Assembly (NCBI GenBank): GCA_903871775.1
Contig: CAIQIA010000026.1
Location: 186,001 to 250,000 of the forward strand
Reading direction: 5' to 3'
From: an uncultured cyanobacterium
GTDB taxonomy: Bacteria; Cyanobacteriota; Cyanobacteriia; PCC-6307; Cyanobiaceae
Length of the DNA: 64,000 bases
The notes under the pieces were generated by a model that did no database searches, was not told where the DNA came from, and worked only from the letters and a program-made list of their open reading frames with translations. The translations under genes and the position numbers were made by a program. How positions within the stretch are numbered: position 1 is the stretch's first letter; each line of letters opens with the position of its first letter. Of the stretch, positions 40,341 through 50,920 are shown piece after piece.

Positions 40341-40384
40341 GGCTGGAATGGGTGCACGTAGGAAGGTGAGACGGAAGGAATGAC

Positions 40385-41287
40385 CTAGCGCTTGGCCAAG
40401 CCGGAAATCCAGCGGGCGACCAGGTTCATGCCGAGGATCATGAACACCAGCACGAACGAGGCGGCCCAGGCCAGGGTGATCTGGGCCTCGTAGGGCATGA
40501 TCGCGAAGTTGAAGACGAGCACCGACATGGTGGCGATCGGCTTGAAGATTCCTTCGGGCCAGAACGGTGAAAAGAGCGCCGTGAAGATCAGCGGGGCGGT
40601 TTCACCGGCTGAGCGCGCAATCGCCAGAACAATGCCGGTGGCGATCGGTGCCACCGCCGAAGGCAGAACCACCTTCATGGTGGTGACGAACTTGGAGGCC
40701 CCCACCCCCAGGGAGCCCCAGCGGAGCTCCTGAGGCACCAGCTTGAGGCCTTCGTCGGTGGTCTTGATGATGGTCGGCAGCATCAGCACAGCCAGGGCCA
40801 GACCGCCGGCCACGGCTGAATAACTGTTACCGAACAGAAGCCGGGTGGCCACCACCAGGCCATAGATGAAGACACCGGCGATGATCGACGGAACGCCGGC
40901 CAGAACGTTGGTGCCGAAGCGGATGAAGTCTGAGAAGCGGTTGCCGGCCCCGTACTCCGCCAGGTAGATGCCGCCGCCGATCCCCACAGGGATGGAGAAC
41001 AGACAGGAAAGGGCGGTGACGATGATCGTCCCCAGGAAGGCGTTGGCGATGCCGCCCCCTTCCATCCCCGGGGCGGGAGGCAGTTCGAAGAACATCTGTG
41101 GTCGGATCACCGCGATGCCCTTGATCAGCACGTAGGCAATAACGCAGAACAGCGGGATCAGGACGATCACTGCACACAGGCAGGAGATGATCGTGAGCAG
41201 CTGGTTGCCGCGATTGCGCAGAAGCCCAGGCCGGAAGAACAGATCTGCCGACGGGGAAGGCATGGACGGGGGGGGCAGGGTGGTCAT
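40385..41287 (-). CDS. pstA: Phosphate ABC transporter permease PstA
   Basis: [66 protein letters not shown]; start likely 41287. Confidence 0.95.
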   Translation of the reverse strand: MTTLPPPSMPSPSADLFFRPGLLRNRGNQLLTIISCLCAVIVLIPLFCVIAYVLIKGIAVIRPQMFFELPPAPGMEGGGIANAFLGTIIVTALSCLFSIPVGIGGGIYLAEYGAGNRFSDFIRFGTNVLAGVPSIIAGVFIYGLVVATRLLFGNSYSAVAGGLALAVLMLPTIIKTTDEGLKLVPQELRWGSLGVGASKFVTTMKVVLPSAVAPIATGIVLAIARSAGETAPLIFTALFSPFWPEGIFKPIATMSVLVFNFAIMPYEAQITLAWAASFVLVFMILGMNLVARWISGLAKR

Positions 41288-41291
41288 CGTT

Positions 41292-42257
41292 TCAGGAGTA
41301 CTTGAGGCTGAGACGTTTGACAATCCACTGGGCGAGAACGTTCACAATGAACGTGATGATCATCAGCACAAGAGCTGCATACATCAGCGCGTGAACCTGC
41401 AGTCCGTCAGCTTCGCCGAACTGATTCGCCAGCAATGCCGAGATTGTGTTGCCAGGAGCAAACCATGAGAGAGTGAAATTGTTCGAGTTGCCGATGATCA
41501 TCGTCACGGCCATGGTTTCACCCAGAGCGCGACCCAGGGCGAGCATGACCCCACCGATGATGCCCGAAATGGCCGCCGGCAGAAGCACCTTGAAGATCGA
41601 GGTCCAGCGGGTGGCCCCCACCCCATAGGCCGCCTGGCGAAGATCTGGAGGGACCTGATTGAGGGAATCGCGGCTGATGGCGGTGATGATCGGCAGAACC
41701 ATGATCACCAGAATCAGCACCGCCGGCATCACACCGGGGCCGGTGGGCATTGTGCTGAAGAAGGGGATCCAGCCCAGCAGCCGGTGAATCAGCTGCAGCA
41801 AGGGCCTCAGCACGGGCTCGAGCACAAAGATGGCCCAGAGGCCAAGCACCACCGAAGGAATGGCGGCCAGCAGCTCGACCAGGTTGCCGATGATGGTGCG
41901 ATACCTGGAGGGAATGAAGTTTTCAGTGAGGAAAATGGCGGTGCCGACGCCGAGGGGGATGGCCAGGAGCAGCGCCAGGGCGGAGGTGAGCAGGGTGCCG
42001 TAGATGGCGGTGAAGGCCCCGAAGTTTTCGGTGCTGGGGTTCCAGGTGGAGTTGACCAGAAAGCCAAGGCCGAACTTGGCGATGGCCTCCCGGGCGTCGA
42101 GGGTGACGACAAGGAAGATGGCGAAGAGAATGATCGCCACCAGAGCCGCCAGGGCGGTCACCAGAAAGCGGAACGATTGATCGACCAGCTTGTCGCTGGG
42201 AGGGCGGTGCCTCAGGGTGTAGAGCCCCTCGGAGCCAGAGGACGCCATGAATCCCAT
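41292..42257 (-). CDS. pstC: Phosphate ABC transporter permease PstC
   Basis: KFGLGFLVNSTWNPSTENFGAFTAIYGTLLTSALALLLAIPLGVGTAIFLTE...IPSVVLGLWAIFVL. Confidence 0.95.
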   Translation of the reverse strand: MGFMASSGSEGLYTLRHRPPSDKLVDQSFRFLVTALAALVAIILFAIFLVVTLDAREAIAKFGLGFLVNSTWNPSTENFGAFTAIYGTLLTSALALLLAIPLGVGTAIFLTENFIPSRYRTIIGNLVELLAAIPSVVLGLWAIFVLEPVLRPLLQLIHRLLGWIPFFSTMPTGPGVMPAVLILVIMVLPIITAISRDSLNQVPPDLRQAAYGVGATRWTSIFKVLLPAAISGIIGGVMLALGRALGETMAVTMIIGNSNNFTLSWFAPGNTISALLANQFGEADGLQVHALMYAALVLMIITFIVNVLAQWIVKRLSLKYS

Positions 42258-42352
42258 GCCGTTGTATTGGCACTCTAAACGGGCACGTTTGTGGAGTCGT
42301 TAACCCGAGGGCACTCCCACTGCAGGTGTTGCGCCACCGTCAAACCCCCGGA

Positions 42353-42381
42353 CAAAAAAAAGGAGGGCCGCAGCCCTCCTT
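42353..42381 (-). terminator. Intrinsic terminator between pstS and pstC (minus strand)
   Basis: Minus strand AAGGAGGGCTGCGGCCCTCCTTTTTTTTG: 9-bp stem followed by T8. Confidence 0.85.
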
Positions 42382-42442
42382 CATCCCTTGCTGGGTGGAA
42401 TGCCGTGCCGGCAGCGCCTTCAGTCAGGCAGCCGGCGCAGCC

Positions 42443-43429
42443 TCATTTGCCGACCTGCTTGACGGCGGCCAGGGCACGGGCCTGGATGCCGGCAGGCAGG
42501 GGAACATAGCCGAGGTTATCGGCCTGGTCCTGGGCAGGCTTGCTCAGCATGAAGCTGAAGGTCTTCTGCAGGTCGTCGGTCTTCTCGGCGTTGCCGGATT
42601 TGTAGGCCAGCACCCAGGTGAGGGTCACCAGGGGATAGGCGTTCTTGTCGGTGGGGTTGGTGGTCTCACCGGCGTTGTTGGCGTCGAGCTTGATGTGCGA
42701 CAGGCCAGCGGCACCGCTGGCAGCCGTGGGCTTGACGAACTGACCGGCCTTGTTCTGCACGGCGGCAGCCTTGAGGGCGCCCTTCACGAAGGCCTGGTTG
42801 ACATAACCGATGGACCCTTCGGAGTTCTGCAGCACCGAGGCAACGCCGTCATTGCCCTTGCCGCCGCTGCCGGTGGGCCACTGGACGCTCTTGCCGGTTC
42901 CCACTTTCGTCTTGAACTCGTTCGACCAGTCGCTCAGGGCGTTGGTGAAGGCGTAGGTGGTGCCGGACCCGTCAGAGCGATAGGCCACGGAGATGGGGCC
43001 TGCAGGGCACTTGAGTTCCTTCCAGTCCTTGATCTCGCCCATGAAGACGAGGGCGACCTGCTTCTGGGTCAGCTTGAGATCACAGCCGGGCTTGTTGTAG
43101 GCCACGGCGATGGAGCCCCCCACCATGGGGATCTGCACGACGCCCTTGGACACCTTGGCGGCCTCGGCGGGATCGATCGGGTCGTCGGTGGCGCCGAAGT
43201 CAACGGTGCCGGCCTGGAACTGGCGGATGCCGGCGCCGGAACCCACGGCCTGGTAGTTGACCCGGGGGCCCTTCTTGGCCGCGAGGTCAGCGAACCACTT
43301 CTGATAGATGGGGGCCGGGAAGGTGGCGCCGGCGCCGTTCAGCGTGGTCTGGGCGAGGGCAGGGAGCACCGCGGCAGCGCCCAGGCTGGCGAGGAGGCCG
43401 AGGGCGACGGCTTTGGAGACGGGAGGCAT
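42443..43429 (-). CDS. pstS: Phosphate ABC transporter substrate-binding protein PstS
   Basis: TTLNGAGATFPAPIYQKWFADLAAKKGPRVNYQAVGSGAGIRQFQAGTVDFGATDDPIDP...YRSDGSGTTYAFTNALS. Confidence 0.96.
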   Translation of the reverse strand: MPPVSKAVALGLLASLGAAAVLPALAQTTLNGAGATFPAPIYQKWFADLAAKKGPRVNYQAVGSGAGIRQFQAGTVDFGATDDPIDPAEAAKVSKGVVQIPMVGGSIAVAYNKPGCDLKLTQKQVALVFMGEIKDWKELKCPAGPISVAYRSDGSGTTYAFTNALSDWSNEFKTKVGTGKSVQWPTGSGGKGNDGVASVLQNSEGSIGYVNQAFVKGALKAAAVQNKAGQFVKPTAASGAAGLSHIKLDANNAGETTNPTDKNAYPLVTLTWVLAYKSGNAEKTDDLQKTFSFMLSKPAQDQADNLGYVPLPAGIQARALAAVKQVGK

Positions 43430-43564
43430 GGGAGCCAGGACAAAATGCTCTTCACCCTCCTAGGCATCATTTCTTAAGGGGGCTTTATGACCACCGCACC
43501 CGGGGCCCGGGCCAACGGACCGGCGACCCAGGCCCGGTAAGGTAAGTGCCATTCCTGGGCACCG

Positions 43565-45562
43565 ATGGGGAGGATCGTCGGCATCGATCTGGGCACCACC
43601 AACTCGGTGCTGGCCGTGCTCGAGGCCGGTCGACCGGTGGTGGTGGCCAACGCCGAAGGCCAGCGCACGACCCCGTCGGTGGTGGGCTTCAGCCGCGATC
43701 AGGAGTTGCTGGTGGGGCAGGCAGCCAGGCGCCAGCTCGTGCTCAACCCCCGCAACACCTTTGCCAACCTGAAGCGCCTGATCGGCCGCCTCTGGCAGGA
43801 CCTGGACGAGGCGAGCCAGGCCGTGCCCTACACCATCCGCGCCAACGACCTGGACCAGGTGCGGGTGCTCTGCCCGGCCACCGAACGGGAGTATGCCCCT
43901 GAAGAGCTGGTGGCCTCGCTGCTGCGCAAGCTGGTGGACGATGCCGCCGTGTACCTGGGGGAGCCGGTGGAAGCGGCGGTGATCACGGTGCCTGCCTACT
44001 TCGACGATGCCCAGCGCCAGGCCACCCGGGACGCCGGTCGACTCGCCGGCCTGCGGGTCGAACGCATCCTCAACGAGCCCACGGCGGCCGCCCTCGCCTA
44101 CGGCCTCGATCGCCAGCGCTCGCAGCTGGTGCTCGTCTTCGACCTCGGCGGTGGGACCTTCGACGTCTCGATCCTGCGCATCGCCAGCGGGGTCTTCGAT
44201 GTCAAGGCCACCAGCGGCGACACCCAGCTGGGGGGCAACGACTTCGATCAGCGGATCGTCGACTGGCTCGCCGAGGGCTTCCAGCAGACCCACGGCCTGG
44301 ACCTGCGCCGGGACCGGCAGGCACTGCAGCGGCTGCTCGATGCCGCCGAAAAGGCCAAGCAGGAACTTTCGGGCACCCAGCAGACCCTGATCTCGCTGCC
44401 GTTCATCGCCACCGGTGCGGCCGGGCCGCTGCACCTCGAGACCAGCCTCGACCGCAGCACCTTCGAAGGGCTCTGCCCCGACCTGCTGGACCGGCTGCTG
44501 CGGCCGGTCCAGGCCGCCCTGCGCGATGCCGGCCTCGCCCCCGAGGACATCGACGAGGTGGTGATGGTGGGCGGTTCGAGCCGCATGCCGATGGTGCAGC
44601 AGCTCGTGCGGACGCTGGTGCCCCGCGACCCCTGTCAGAGCGTCAACCCGGACGAGGTGGTGGCGATCGGTGCCGCCGTGCAGGCCGGGATTCTCACCGG
44701 CGAGCTGCGGGATCTGATGCTCAATGACGTCACCCCCCTGTCGGTGGGCCTCGAGACCATCGGCGGCGTGATGAAGGTGATCATTCCCCGCAACACGCCC
44801 ATCCCCGTCCGCCGTTCCGACACCTTCAGCACCTCGGAGCCGAACCAGTCGTCGGTGGAGATTCACGTGCTCCAGGGCGAGCGGCAGATGGCCGCCGACA
44901 ACAAATCCCTGGGCCGCTTCCGCCTGGCCGGCATCCCGCCGGCGCCCCGGGGGGTGCCCCAGGTGCAGGTGTCCTTCGACGTCGATGCCAACGGCATCCT
45001 GCAGGTGTCGGCCATGGATCGCACCACCGGCCGCCGGCAGAGCGTCACCGTGCAGGGCAGTTCGAACCTCTCGCAGGACGAGATCGACAAGCTGCTGGCG
45101 GAGGCGGCCAGCAAGGCCGAGGACGACCGCCGCCGCCGGCTGCTGGTGGACCGCCGCAACCGCGCCCAGACCCTGCTGGCCCAGGGGGAGCGGCGGCTGC
45201 GGGACGCCTCCCTCGAACTTGGCCCCTACGGAGCCGAACGGCAGCAGCGGGCGGTGGAGACCGCCATGGCTGACCTCAGGGACAGCATCGAGGAGGGCGA
45301 TGACCGGTCGATCGAGCGCTATGCCGGCCAGCTGGAGGAGGCGCTCTACGGATTGAACCGCCGCCTCAGCGCCGAACGCCGGGGCAACGACGGCAATGGC
45401 CCCCTGGGGGCCCCCCTGCAGGGGCTGCGCAACACCCTGGGAACCCTGCGGGACGAGCTGTTCGCCGAGGATGACTGGGAGGACGACTGGGATCGCCCCG
45501 CCGCCCAGGAGCGTGGGCGCCGCCGGGAGCGGCCTGCCGATGATCCCTGGGGCCGCTTCTGA
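43565..45562 (+). CDS. dnaK: Hsp70 chaperone DnaK (DnaK1-like)
   Basis: MGRIVGIDLGTTNSVLAVLEAGRPVVVANAEGQRTTPSVVGFSRDQELLVGQAARRQLVLNPRNTFANLKRLIGR...LVFDLGGGTFDVSIL. Confidence 0.95.
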   Translation: MGRIVGIDLGTTNSVLAVLEAGRPVVVANAEGQRTTPSVVGFSRDQELLVGQAARRQLVLNPRNTFANLKRLIGRLWQDLDEASQAVPYTIRANDLDQVRVLCPATEREYAPEELVASLLRKLVDDAAVYLGEPVEAAVITVPAYFDDAQRQATRDAGRLAGLRVERILNEPTAAALAYGLDRQRSQLVLVFDLGGGTFDVSILRIASGVFDVKATSGDTQLGGNDFDQRIVDWLAEGFQQTHGLDLRRDRQALQRLLDAAEKAKQELSGTQQTLISLPFIATGAAGPLHLETSLDRSTFEGLCPDLLDRLLRPVQAALRDAGLAPEDIDEVVMVGGSSRMPMVQQLVRTLVPRDPCQSVNPDEVVAIGAAVQAGILTGELRDLMLNDVTPLSVGLETIGGVMKVIIPRNTPIPVRRSDTFSTSEPNQSSVEIHVLQGERQMAADNKSLGRFRLAGIPPAPRGVPQVQVSFDVDANGILQVSAMDRTTGRRQSVTVQGSSNLSQDEIDKLLAEAASKAEDDRRRRLLVDRRNRAQTLLAQGERRLRDASLELGPYGAERQQRAVETAMADLRDSIEEGDDRSIERYAGQLEEALYGLNRRLSAERRGNDGNGPLGAPLQGLRNTLGTLRDELFAEDDWEDDWDRPAAQERGRRRERPADDPWGRF

Positions 45563-45570
45563 CCGTTCCC

Positions 45571-46479
45571 ATGGCCCCCACCTCCCTGGCGGATCACTGG
45601 GCTGCCCTGGGGCTTGAGCCCGGGGCTGACGCCGAAACGCTCAAACAGGCCTTCCGGCGGCAGGCCCGTCGCTGGCATCCCGACCTCAACGGCAACGACC
45701 CCGTGGCCGAGGAGCGGTTCAAGCGCATCAACGAGGCCTATGCCGTGCTGTCGGATCCGCGGCGGCGGCAGGCCTGGGAAGCGGGCGATGGGCGACGGGA
45801 CTCGGATGACGATCCGTTCGCCAGCGGATTCCCCAGCTTTGAGACCTACCTCGACCAGCTGCTCGGCCGGCGGACGCCCGAGGAACGGAGCTCGCCGCAG
45901 GAACGGCCTGCCCCGGATGAACGGCCGACCACCACCGCTGCGGCGCCGCCACCGGTGTCCCGTGCCGGTGACCGGGAGACCCTGGTGCGGCTGACGCCCC
46001 AGCAGGCCCTGGAGGGCACCGTCGTGACCCTGACCCTGGCGGATGGCCTGCAGGTGGAGGTGCCCACGCCGCCCGGCTGCGGGGATGGCTGGCGGCTGCG
46101 GCTCGAAGGGGTGGCCCCCGGGGGCCACGACCATTTTTTGCAGGTGGAGGTGCGGACAGACGACGGGTTGCGCATCGACGGTCTGCGGGTTCTCTACCGG
46201 CTGGATGTGGCTGCGCCGGCGGCGGCCCTGGGGTGCCAGGCCGTGGTGCCGACCCTGGCCGGACCGGTGCGGCTGCGGATTCCACCCGGGACCTCGAGCG
46301 GCCGGCTGCTGCGCCTGCGGGGCCGGGGCCTCGAGCGGGACGGCCAGCGGGGCGACCAGATCGTGGAGGTGAGGCTGACGCTGCCCGAGCGGCTGAGCGA
46401 CGCCGAAGAAGCCCTCTACCGCCGCCTGCTGGACCTGGCGGACGGTGACACAATGCCCCTATCCGAGGATCTGAGGTGA
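45571..46479 (+). CDS. DnaJ domain (Hsp40) chaperone
   Basis: SLADHWAALGLEPGADAETLKQAFRRQARRWHPDLNGNDPVAEERFKRINEAYAVLSDPRRR (HPD motif) plus C-terminal domains; no zinc-finger cysteines seen. Confidence 0.93.
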   Translation: MAPTSLADHWAALGLEPGADAETLKQAFRRQARRWHPDLNGNDPVAEERFKRINEAYAVLSDPRRRQAWEAGDGRRDSDDDPFASGFPSFETYLDQLLGRRTPEERSSPQERPAPDERPTTTAAAPPPVSRAGDRETLVRLTPQQALEGTVVTLTLADGLQVEVPTPPGCGDGWRLRLEGVAPGGHDHFLQVEVRTDDGLRIDGLRVLYRLDVAAPAAALGCQAVVPTLAGPVRLRIPPGTSSGRLLRLRGRGLERDGQRGDQIVEVRLTLPERLSDAEEALYRRLLDLADGDTMPLSEDLR

Positions 46480-46895
46480 GCGAACGGGTTCACGTGCTGC
46501 TCTTCGATGCCGGCACCGACAGTGAAGGGATCCATTCCCTTGAGCTCTCGGGCCACACCGTGGTGCTGCTGTTCGAGGACGAGGACGACGCCCTTCGCTA
46601 CGCCGGCCTGCTCGAAGCCCAGGACTTTCCGGCGGCCACGGTGGAGGCGATCACCAGAGACGAGATGGAGACCTTCTGCGCCTCGGCCGGCTATGAGGCC
46701 CGACTCGTGCCGGCGGGGTTCGTGCCCGGCACCGCCGAGGAGCGGCTCCTGCTGGCGCCCCCGGAGCGCAACCTCGACCTGAGCCACTGGAAGGAGCAGG
46801 ACGAACCCTCCGTCGCCAGAGACGGGGACGGGGATGAGGAGAGCCTCGATCCACAGCTGGAAGCATTCCGCCGTTCGCTGGAGGGCCTGCTGTGA
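46476..46895 (+). CDS. DUF3110 domain protein
   Basis: MSERVHVLLFDAGTDSEGIHSLELSGHTVVLLFEDEDDALRYAGLLEAQDFPAATVEAITRDEMETFCASAGYEARLVPAG; 4-bp overlap with dnaJ-like gene. Confidence 0.85.
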   Translation: MSERVHVLLFDAGTDSEGIHSLELSGHTVVLLFEDEDDALRYAGLLEAQDFPAATVEAITRDEMETFCASAGYEARLVPAGFVPGTAEERLLLAPPERNLDLSHWKEQDEPSVARDGDGDEESLDPQLEAFRRSLEGLL

Positions 46896-47821
46896 GCAAC
46901 ACCGACCGGGGCCATCTGCTCACCGAACAGGCCAATCCGGCCAGCGAGGCGCTGGATCAGCTGCCCACCCTCGAGCTGGTGGAACTCTTCGCTGCCGAAG
47001 ATCGCCGTCCCCAGGAGGCGGTGGCGGCCGCCGCCACCGACCTCGCCAGAGCCGTCGATGCCATCGCCGAGCGGTTGCGGCGGGGGGGGCGCCTGTTCTA
47101 CCTGGGGGCCGGCACGTCGGGGCGCCTGGGGGTCCTCGACGCCGCCGAATGCCCGCCCACCTTCTGCAGCGATCCGAACCTGGTGCAGGGGGTGCTGGCC
47201 GGTGGGGCCGCGGCCCTGCTGCGCAGCTCCGAAGGGCTCGAGGATCTGCACGACGCCGGCCGCGATGACCTGCAGGCCCGGGGTTTCGGCGCCGCCGATG
47301 CCCTGGTGGGCATCGCCGCCGGGGGCACCACCCCCTACGTGCTTGGCGGCCTCGGCCATGCCTGCTCCCTCGGGGCCCTGGCCGTGGCCATGGCCTGCGT
47401 GCCCGCCAGCCAGGCGCCGATGCCCTGTGACATCGACATCCGCCTGCTGACGGGCCCCGAACTGCTCACCGGATCGACCCGCCTCAAGGCCGGCACGGCC
47501 ACCAAGATGGCGCTCAACATCCTCAGCACCGGCGTGATGGTGCGGCTGGGCAAGGTGCACGGCAACCGCATGGTCGATGTGGCCGTCACCAACACCAAGC
47601 TCGAGGACCGGGCCCTGCGCATCCTGCGGGACCTGGCCGGGGTCAGCCGCGCCGATGGTGGTGCGCTGCTCCAGCAGGCCGGTGGGTCGGTCAAGCTGGC
47701 CCTGCTGATGGCCGCCGGTGGTCTCCCGGCCGAGGCGGCTGCCGCCGGGCTGCAGGCCGCCGGCGGCGACCTGCGCCAGGCCCTTGCCGCGGCCGGTGCT
47801 CAGCTGCAGGGGCCCCAGTAG
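46892..47821 (+). CDS. murQ: N-acetylmuramic acid 6-phosphate etherase
   Basis: LLTEQANPASEALDQLPTLELVELFAAEDRRPQEAV...GGRLFYLGAGTSGRLGVLDAAECPPTF...GTATKMALNILSTGVMVRLGKVHGNRMVDV. Confidence 0.95.
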   Translation: MSNTDRGHLLTEQANPASEALDQLPTLELVELFAAEDRRPQEAVAAAATDLARAVDAIAERLRRGGRLFYLGAGTSGRLGVLDAAECPPTFCSDPNLVQGVLAGGAAALLRSSEGLEDLHDAGRDDLQARGFGAADALVGIAAGGTTPYVLGGLGHACSLGALAVAMACVPASQAPMPCDIDIRLLTGPELLTGSTRLKAGTATKMALNILSTGVMVRLGKVHGNRMVDVAVTNTKLEDRALRILRDLAGVSRADGGALLQQAGGSVKLALLMAAGGLPAEAAAAGLQAAGGDLRQALAAAGAQLQGPQ

Positions 47822-48714
47822 GGGCGGGTGAACAGATCGAGGCGCCGGCGGGTGGCGGCAGGCACCTGATCGGGGGCGGTCATCAGGGCCGTCGCCAGGG
47901 CCCCGTGGGCGGGCGACAGGGGCCGTTGATCGTTGAGCGCCTCCACCGCCCGGGCCACCACCCCCTGGGCCGTGCGCGCGTTGGCGTGCAGGTTGGCGAT
48001 CACCATCTCCACGGTGACGGCGTCGTGGTCGGCGTGCCAGCAGTCGTAGTCGGTGACCATCGCCAGGGTGGCGTAGGCGATCTCGGCCTCGCGGGCGAGG
48101 CGGGCTTCGGTGTGGTTGGTCATGCCGATGACGCTGCAACCCCAGCGGCGGTACAGCTCTGACTCGGCCCGGGTGGAGAAGGCCGGGCCCTCCATGCACA
48201 GGTAGGTGCCGCCCCGGTGCAGGTGGCGGTCGGCGGGCAGCTCGGCGATGGCGGCATCGGCCAGCACGGTCGAGACCACGGGGCAGAGGGGGTCCCCGAA
48301 GGCCACATGGGCGACGGCCCCCTCGCCGAAGAACGAGGCCGGCCGCCCCTGGGTGCGGTCGATGAACTGATCCGGCACCACCAGGTCCAGGGGGCGCAGG
48401 TCCTCCTGCAGGGAACCCACCGCCGAGCAGGAGAGGATCCAGCGCACCCCAAGGGAGCGCAGGGCCCAGATGTTGGCCCTGTAGGGAACCTCCGAGGGCA
48501 GAAAGGTGTGGTGGCGACCATGGCGGGCCAGAAAGACCACTGTCGCGTCACCGAGGCGGCCCCGTCGCAGCCGGTCCGAGGGGGCGCCCCAGGGGGTCTC
48601 GACGACCACCTCTTCGACGTCGCGCAGGCCCTCCATCGCATAGAGGCCGCTGCCGCCGAGCACACCGATGCAGGCGGAGGCGAGATCAGCCGGGGGTTGG
48701 AGGTCGGAGGCCAT
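47800..48714 (-). CDS. mtnP: S-methyl-5'-thioadenosine phosphorylase
   Basis: [36 protein letters not shown]...[30 protein letters not shown]...[54 protein letters not shown]. Confidence 0.93.
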   Translation of the reverse strand: MASDLQPPADLASACIGVLGGSGLYAMEGLRDVEEVVVETPWGAPSDRLRRGRLGDATVVFLARHGRHHTFLPSEVPYRANIWALRSLGVRWILSCSAVGSLQEDLRPLDLVVPDQFIDRTQGRPASFFGEGAVAHVAFGDPLCPVVSTVLADAAIAELPADRHLHRGGTYLCMEGPAFSTRAESELYRRWGCSVIGMTNHTEARLAREAEIAYATLAMVTDYDCWHADHDAVTVEMVIANLHANARTAQGVVARAVEALNDQRPLSPAHGALATALMTAPDQVPAATRRRLDLFTRPYWGPCS

Positions 48715-48756
48715 CGCTGTGCCAGGGTTCAGAGGCACCACTCTGCCCCCGCCCTG

Positions 48757-49200
48757 ATGACCCGAGCCGTGATGGACACCGATGCCGGCCAGCTGGTGAT
48801 CGAGCTGTTCGACGCCGACGCCCCCGCCACGGTGGCCAACTTCGTGAAGCTGGCCCGGGAAGGCTTCTATGACGGGCTGGCGTTCCACCGCGTGATCGAG
48901 GGCTTCATGGCCCAGGGGGGATGCCCCAACACCCGCGAGGGCTCCCGCGGCATGGCCGGCACCGGTGGGCCCGGTTACACCATCAAGTGCGAGATCAACC
49001 CGCGCCTCCACGAGGCCGGCACCCTCTCGATGGCCCACGCCGGACCCAACACCGGCGGCAGTCAGTTCTTCCTCTGCCACGACGCCCAACCCCACCTCGA
49101 TGGTGTCCACACCGTCTTCGGCAGGACCGCCGACCTGCCGGTGGTGATGGCGATCGTCAAGGGCACGCGGATCAACAGCGTCACGATCGAGGAGAGCTGA
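48757..49200 (+). CDS. Cyclophilin-type peptidyl-prolyl cis-trans isomerase
   Basis: [62 protein letters not shown]...[36 protein letters not shown]. Confidence 0.95.
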   Translation: MTRAVMDTDAGQLVIELFDADAPATVANFVKLAREGFYDGLAFHRVIEGFMAQGGCPNTREGSRGMAGTGGPGYTIKCEINPRLHEAGTLSMAHAGPNTGGSQFFLCHDAQPHLDGVHTVFGRTADLPVVMAIVKGTRINSVTIEES

Positions 49201-50839
49201 GCCAGCAGCGCAGCACGCTGCCGACGGGCCCCTGGTCACCCCCGTCGGCAAGGGAGGCCAGCTGCCCTTCCCAGACAGGCAGCTGCGCCGGGGGATGGTC
49301 GCTGCGCTGGCGGTCGGGGGCCAGCAGCAACTGCAGGCGGCGGGTGTCGGTCCGCCGGGCCAGACCGGCCAGCAACGCCAGGCTGCCCCGCTCGAGGGTC
49401 TCCTGGTCGTCGGCGCTGGCCACCATCGCCAGACCGGGCCCCCCCAGCACCGCCAGCACCCGGTTGTGGCGCTCGGGTTCGAGGCTCAGCCCGAAACCGA
49501 TGGCGGCCGCCTCCAGACCCCGCCGCAGCTCGTGGAGGGCCGCCGCCGGGGGGGGCACGGCCCCTTCCCAGGCGATCACCGCGGTGGGCCCCTGGAGCAG
49601 GTGCCCCAGGCGGGTGGCCTTGGTGGAGAGATAAGCGGCGTTGTGCTCCCCCGGATCCATCACCAGGGGCACCCGGTCGACGACCTCCAGGCCGTAGCCC
49701 CCGAGGCCGGCGATCTTGCGGGGGTTGTTGGTGATCAGCCGCAGCCGGTGCACCCCCAGATCACTGAGGATCTGCGCCCCGACGCCGTAGTTGCGGAGGT
49801 CAGCGGCGAATCCGAGCCGCTCGTTGGCCTCCACCGTGTCGAGGCCCTGGTCCTGGAGGCCGTAGGCCTTGAGCTTGTTGAGCAGACCGATGCCGCGGCC
49901 CTCCTGGCGCAGGTAGACCACCACCCCACAGCCCTCGGCCTCGATCATCCGCAGGGCGGCCTCGAGCTGCGGACGGCAGTCGCAACGCAGGGAGCCGAAG
50001 GCATCGCCCGTGAGGCATTCGGAATGGACCCGCACCATCACCGGTTCGCCGGGGGGCCGGGGCAGCCCCTTGACGAGGGCCACGTGTTCCGTGCCGTCAA
50101 GGGTGTTGCGATAGCCGATGGCCTCGAAGCTGCCGAAGAGACTCGGCAGGGTCGCCCGCGCCTCACGGACCACGAACCGCTCGTTGTCGAGGCGATAGCG
50201 GATCAGATCAGCGATGCTGATCAGACAGAGGCCATGGCGATCGGCGTAGGTGCGCAGCTGCGGCAACCGGGCCATGGAGCCGTCGGCGTTCTGGATCTCG
50301 CAGATCACCCCGGCGGGGTTGAGGCCGGCCAGACGGGCCAGATCGACGGCGGCCTCGGTGTGGCCGGCCCGCTTGAGCACGCCCCCCTCGCGGGCCCGCA
50401 GGGGAAAGATGTGCCCGGGCCGCCGCAGATCATCCGGGCGGGTGGCCGGATGCAGAGCCACCTGGATCGTGCGGGCCCGGTCCTCGGCCGAGATGCCGCT
50501 GCCGACACCGTGTTCTGGACCGGCATCGATGCTCACGGTGAAGGCCGTCTGGTTGTGGTCGGTGTTCTGGTCGACCATCAGCGGCAGCTGGAGGGCATCG
50601 AGCCGCTCCCCCTCGAGGGCCAGGCAGATCAGCCCCCGGGCCTCGGTGGCCATGACATTGATCTGATGGGGGGTGGCGAACTGGGCGGCGCAGATCAGGT
50701 CGCCTTCGTTCTCCCGGTTCTCGTCATCGACGACGACGACACAGGCGCCGTCACGGATGGCCGCCAGCGCCCGCTCGATCGAATCGAAGGCCGTCGTGCC
50801 GACCCGCTCCTCCAGGCTCATGGCACACAGGGCAAACAT
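49181..50839 (-). CDS. ribBA: Bifunctional 3,4-DHBP synthase / GTP cyclohydrolase II
   Basis: [43 protein letters not shown]...[28 protein letters not shown]...[31 protein letters not shown]. Confidence 0.96.
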   Translation of the reverse strand: MFALCAMSLEERVGTTAFDSIERALAAIRDGACVVVVDDENRENEGDLICAAQFATPHQINVMATEARGLICLALEGERLDALQLPLMVDQNTDHNQTAFTVSIDAGPEHGVGSGISAEDRARTIQVALHPATRPDDLRRPGHIFPLRAREGGVLKRAGHTEAAVDLARLAGLNPAGVICEIQNADGSMARLPQLRTYADRHGLCLISIADLIRYRLDNERFVVREARATLPSLFGSFEAIGYRNTLDGTEHVALVKGLPRPPGEPVMVRVHSECLTGDAFGSLRCDCRPQLEAALRMIEAEGCGVVVYLRQEGRGIGLLNKLKAYGLQDQGLDTVEANERLGFAADLRNYGVGAQILSDLGVHRLRLITNNPRKIAGLGGYGLEVVDRVPLVMDPGEHNAAYLSTKATRLGHLLQGPTAVIAWEGAVPPPAAALHELRRGLEAAAIGFGLSLEPERHNRVLAVLGGPGLAMVASADDQETLERGSLALLAGLARRTDTRRLQLLLAPDRQRSDHPPAQLPVWEGQLASLADGGDQGPVGSVLRCWLSSPRS

Positions 50840-50892
50840 CGGTTATAGGTCCAGCCCCCCCGGGGGCCGTCGGTGTCGGCCCCCCGCATCCC

Positions 50893-50898
50893 TAAAGT
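50893..50898 (+). promoter_or_regulatory. Candidate -10 element (TAAAGT) for argC
   Basis: ccTAAAGTccggg, 22 bp before the argC ATG. Confidence 0.4.
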
Positions 50899-50920
50899 CC
50901 GGGACCCATCCGCCCCTGGC

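Noticed and set aside
43460-44866. 468-aa - strand ORF opposite dnaK
   Set aside because: Antisense artefact over canonical Hsp70 sequence.
49295-50848. 517-aa + strand ORF opposite ribBA
   Set aside because: Antisense artefact over clear RibBA motifs.
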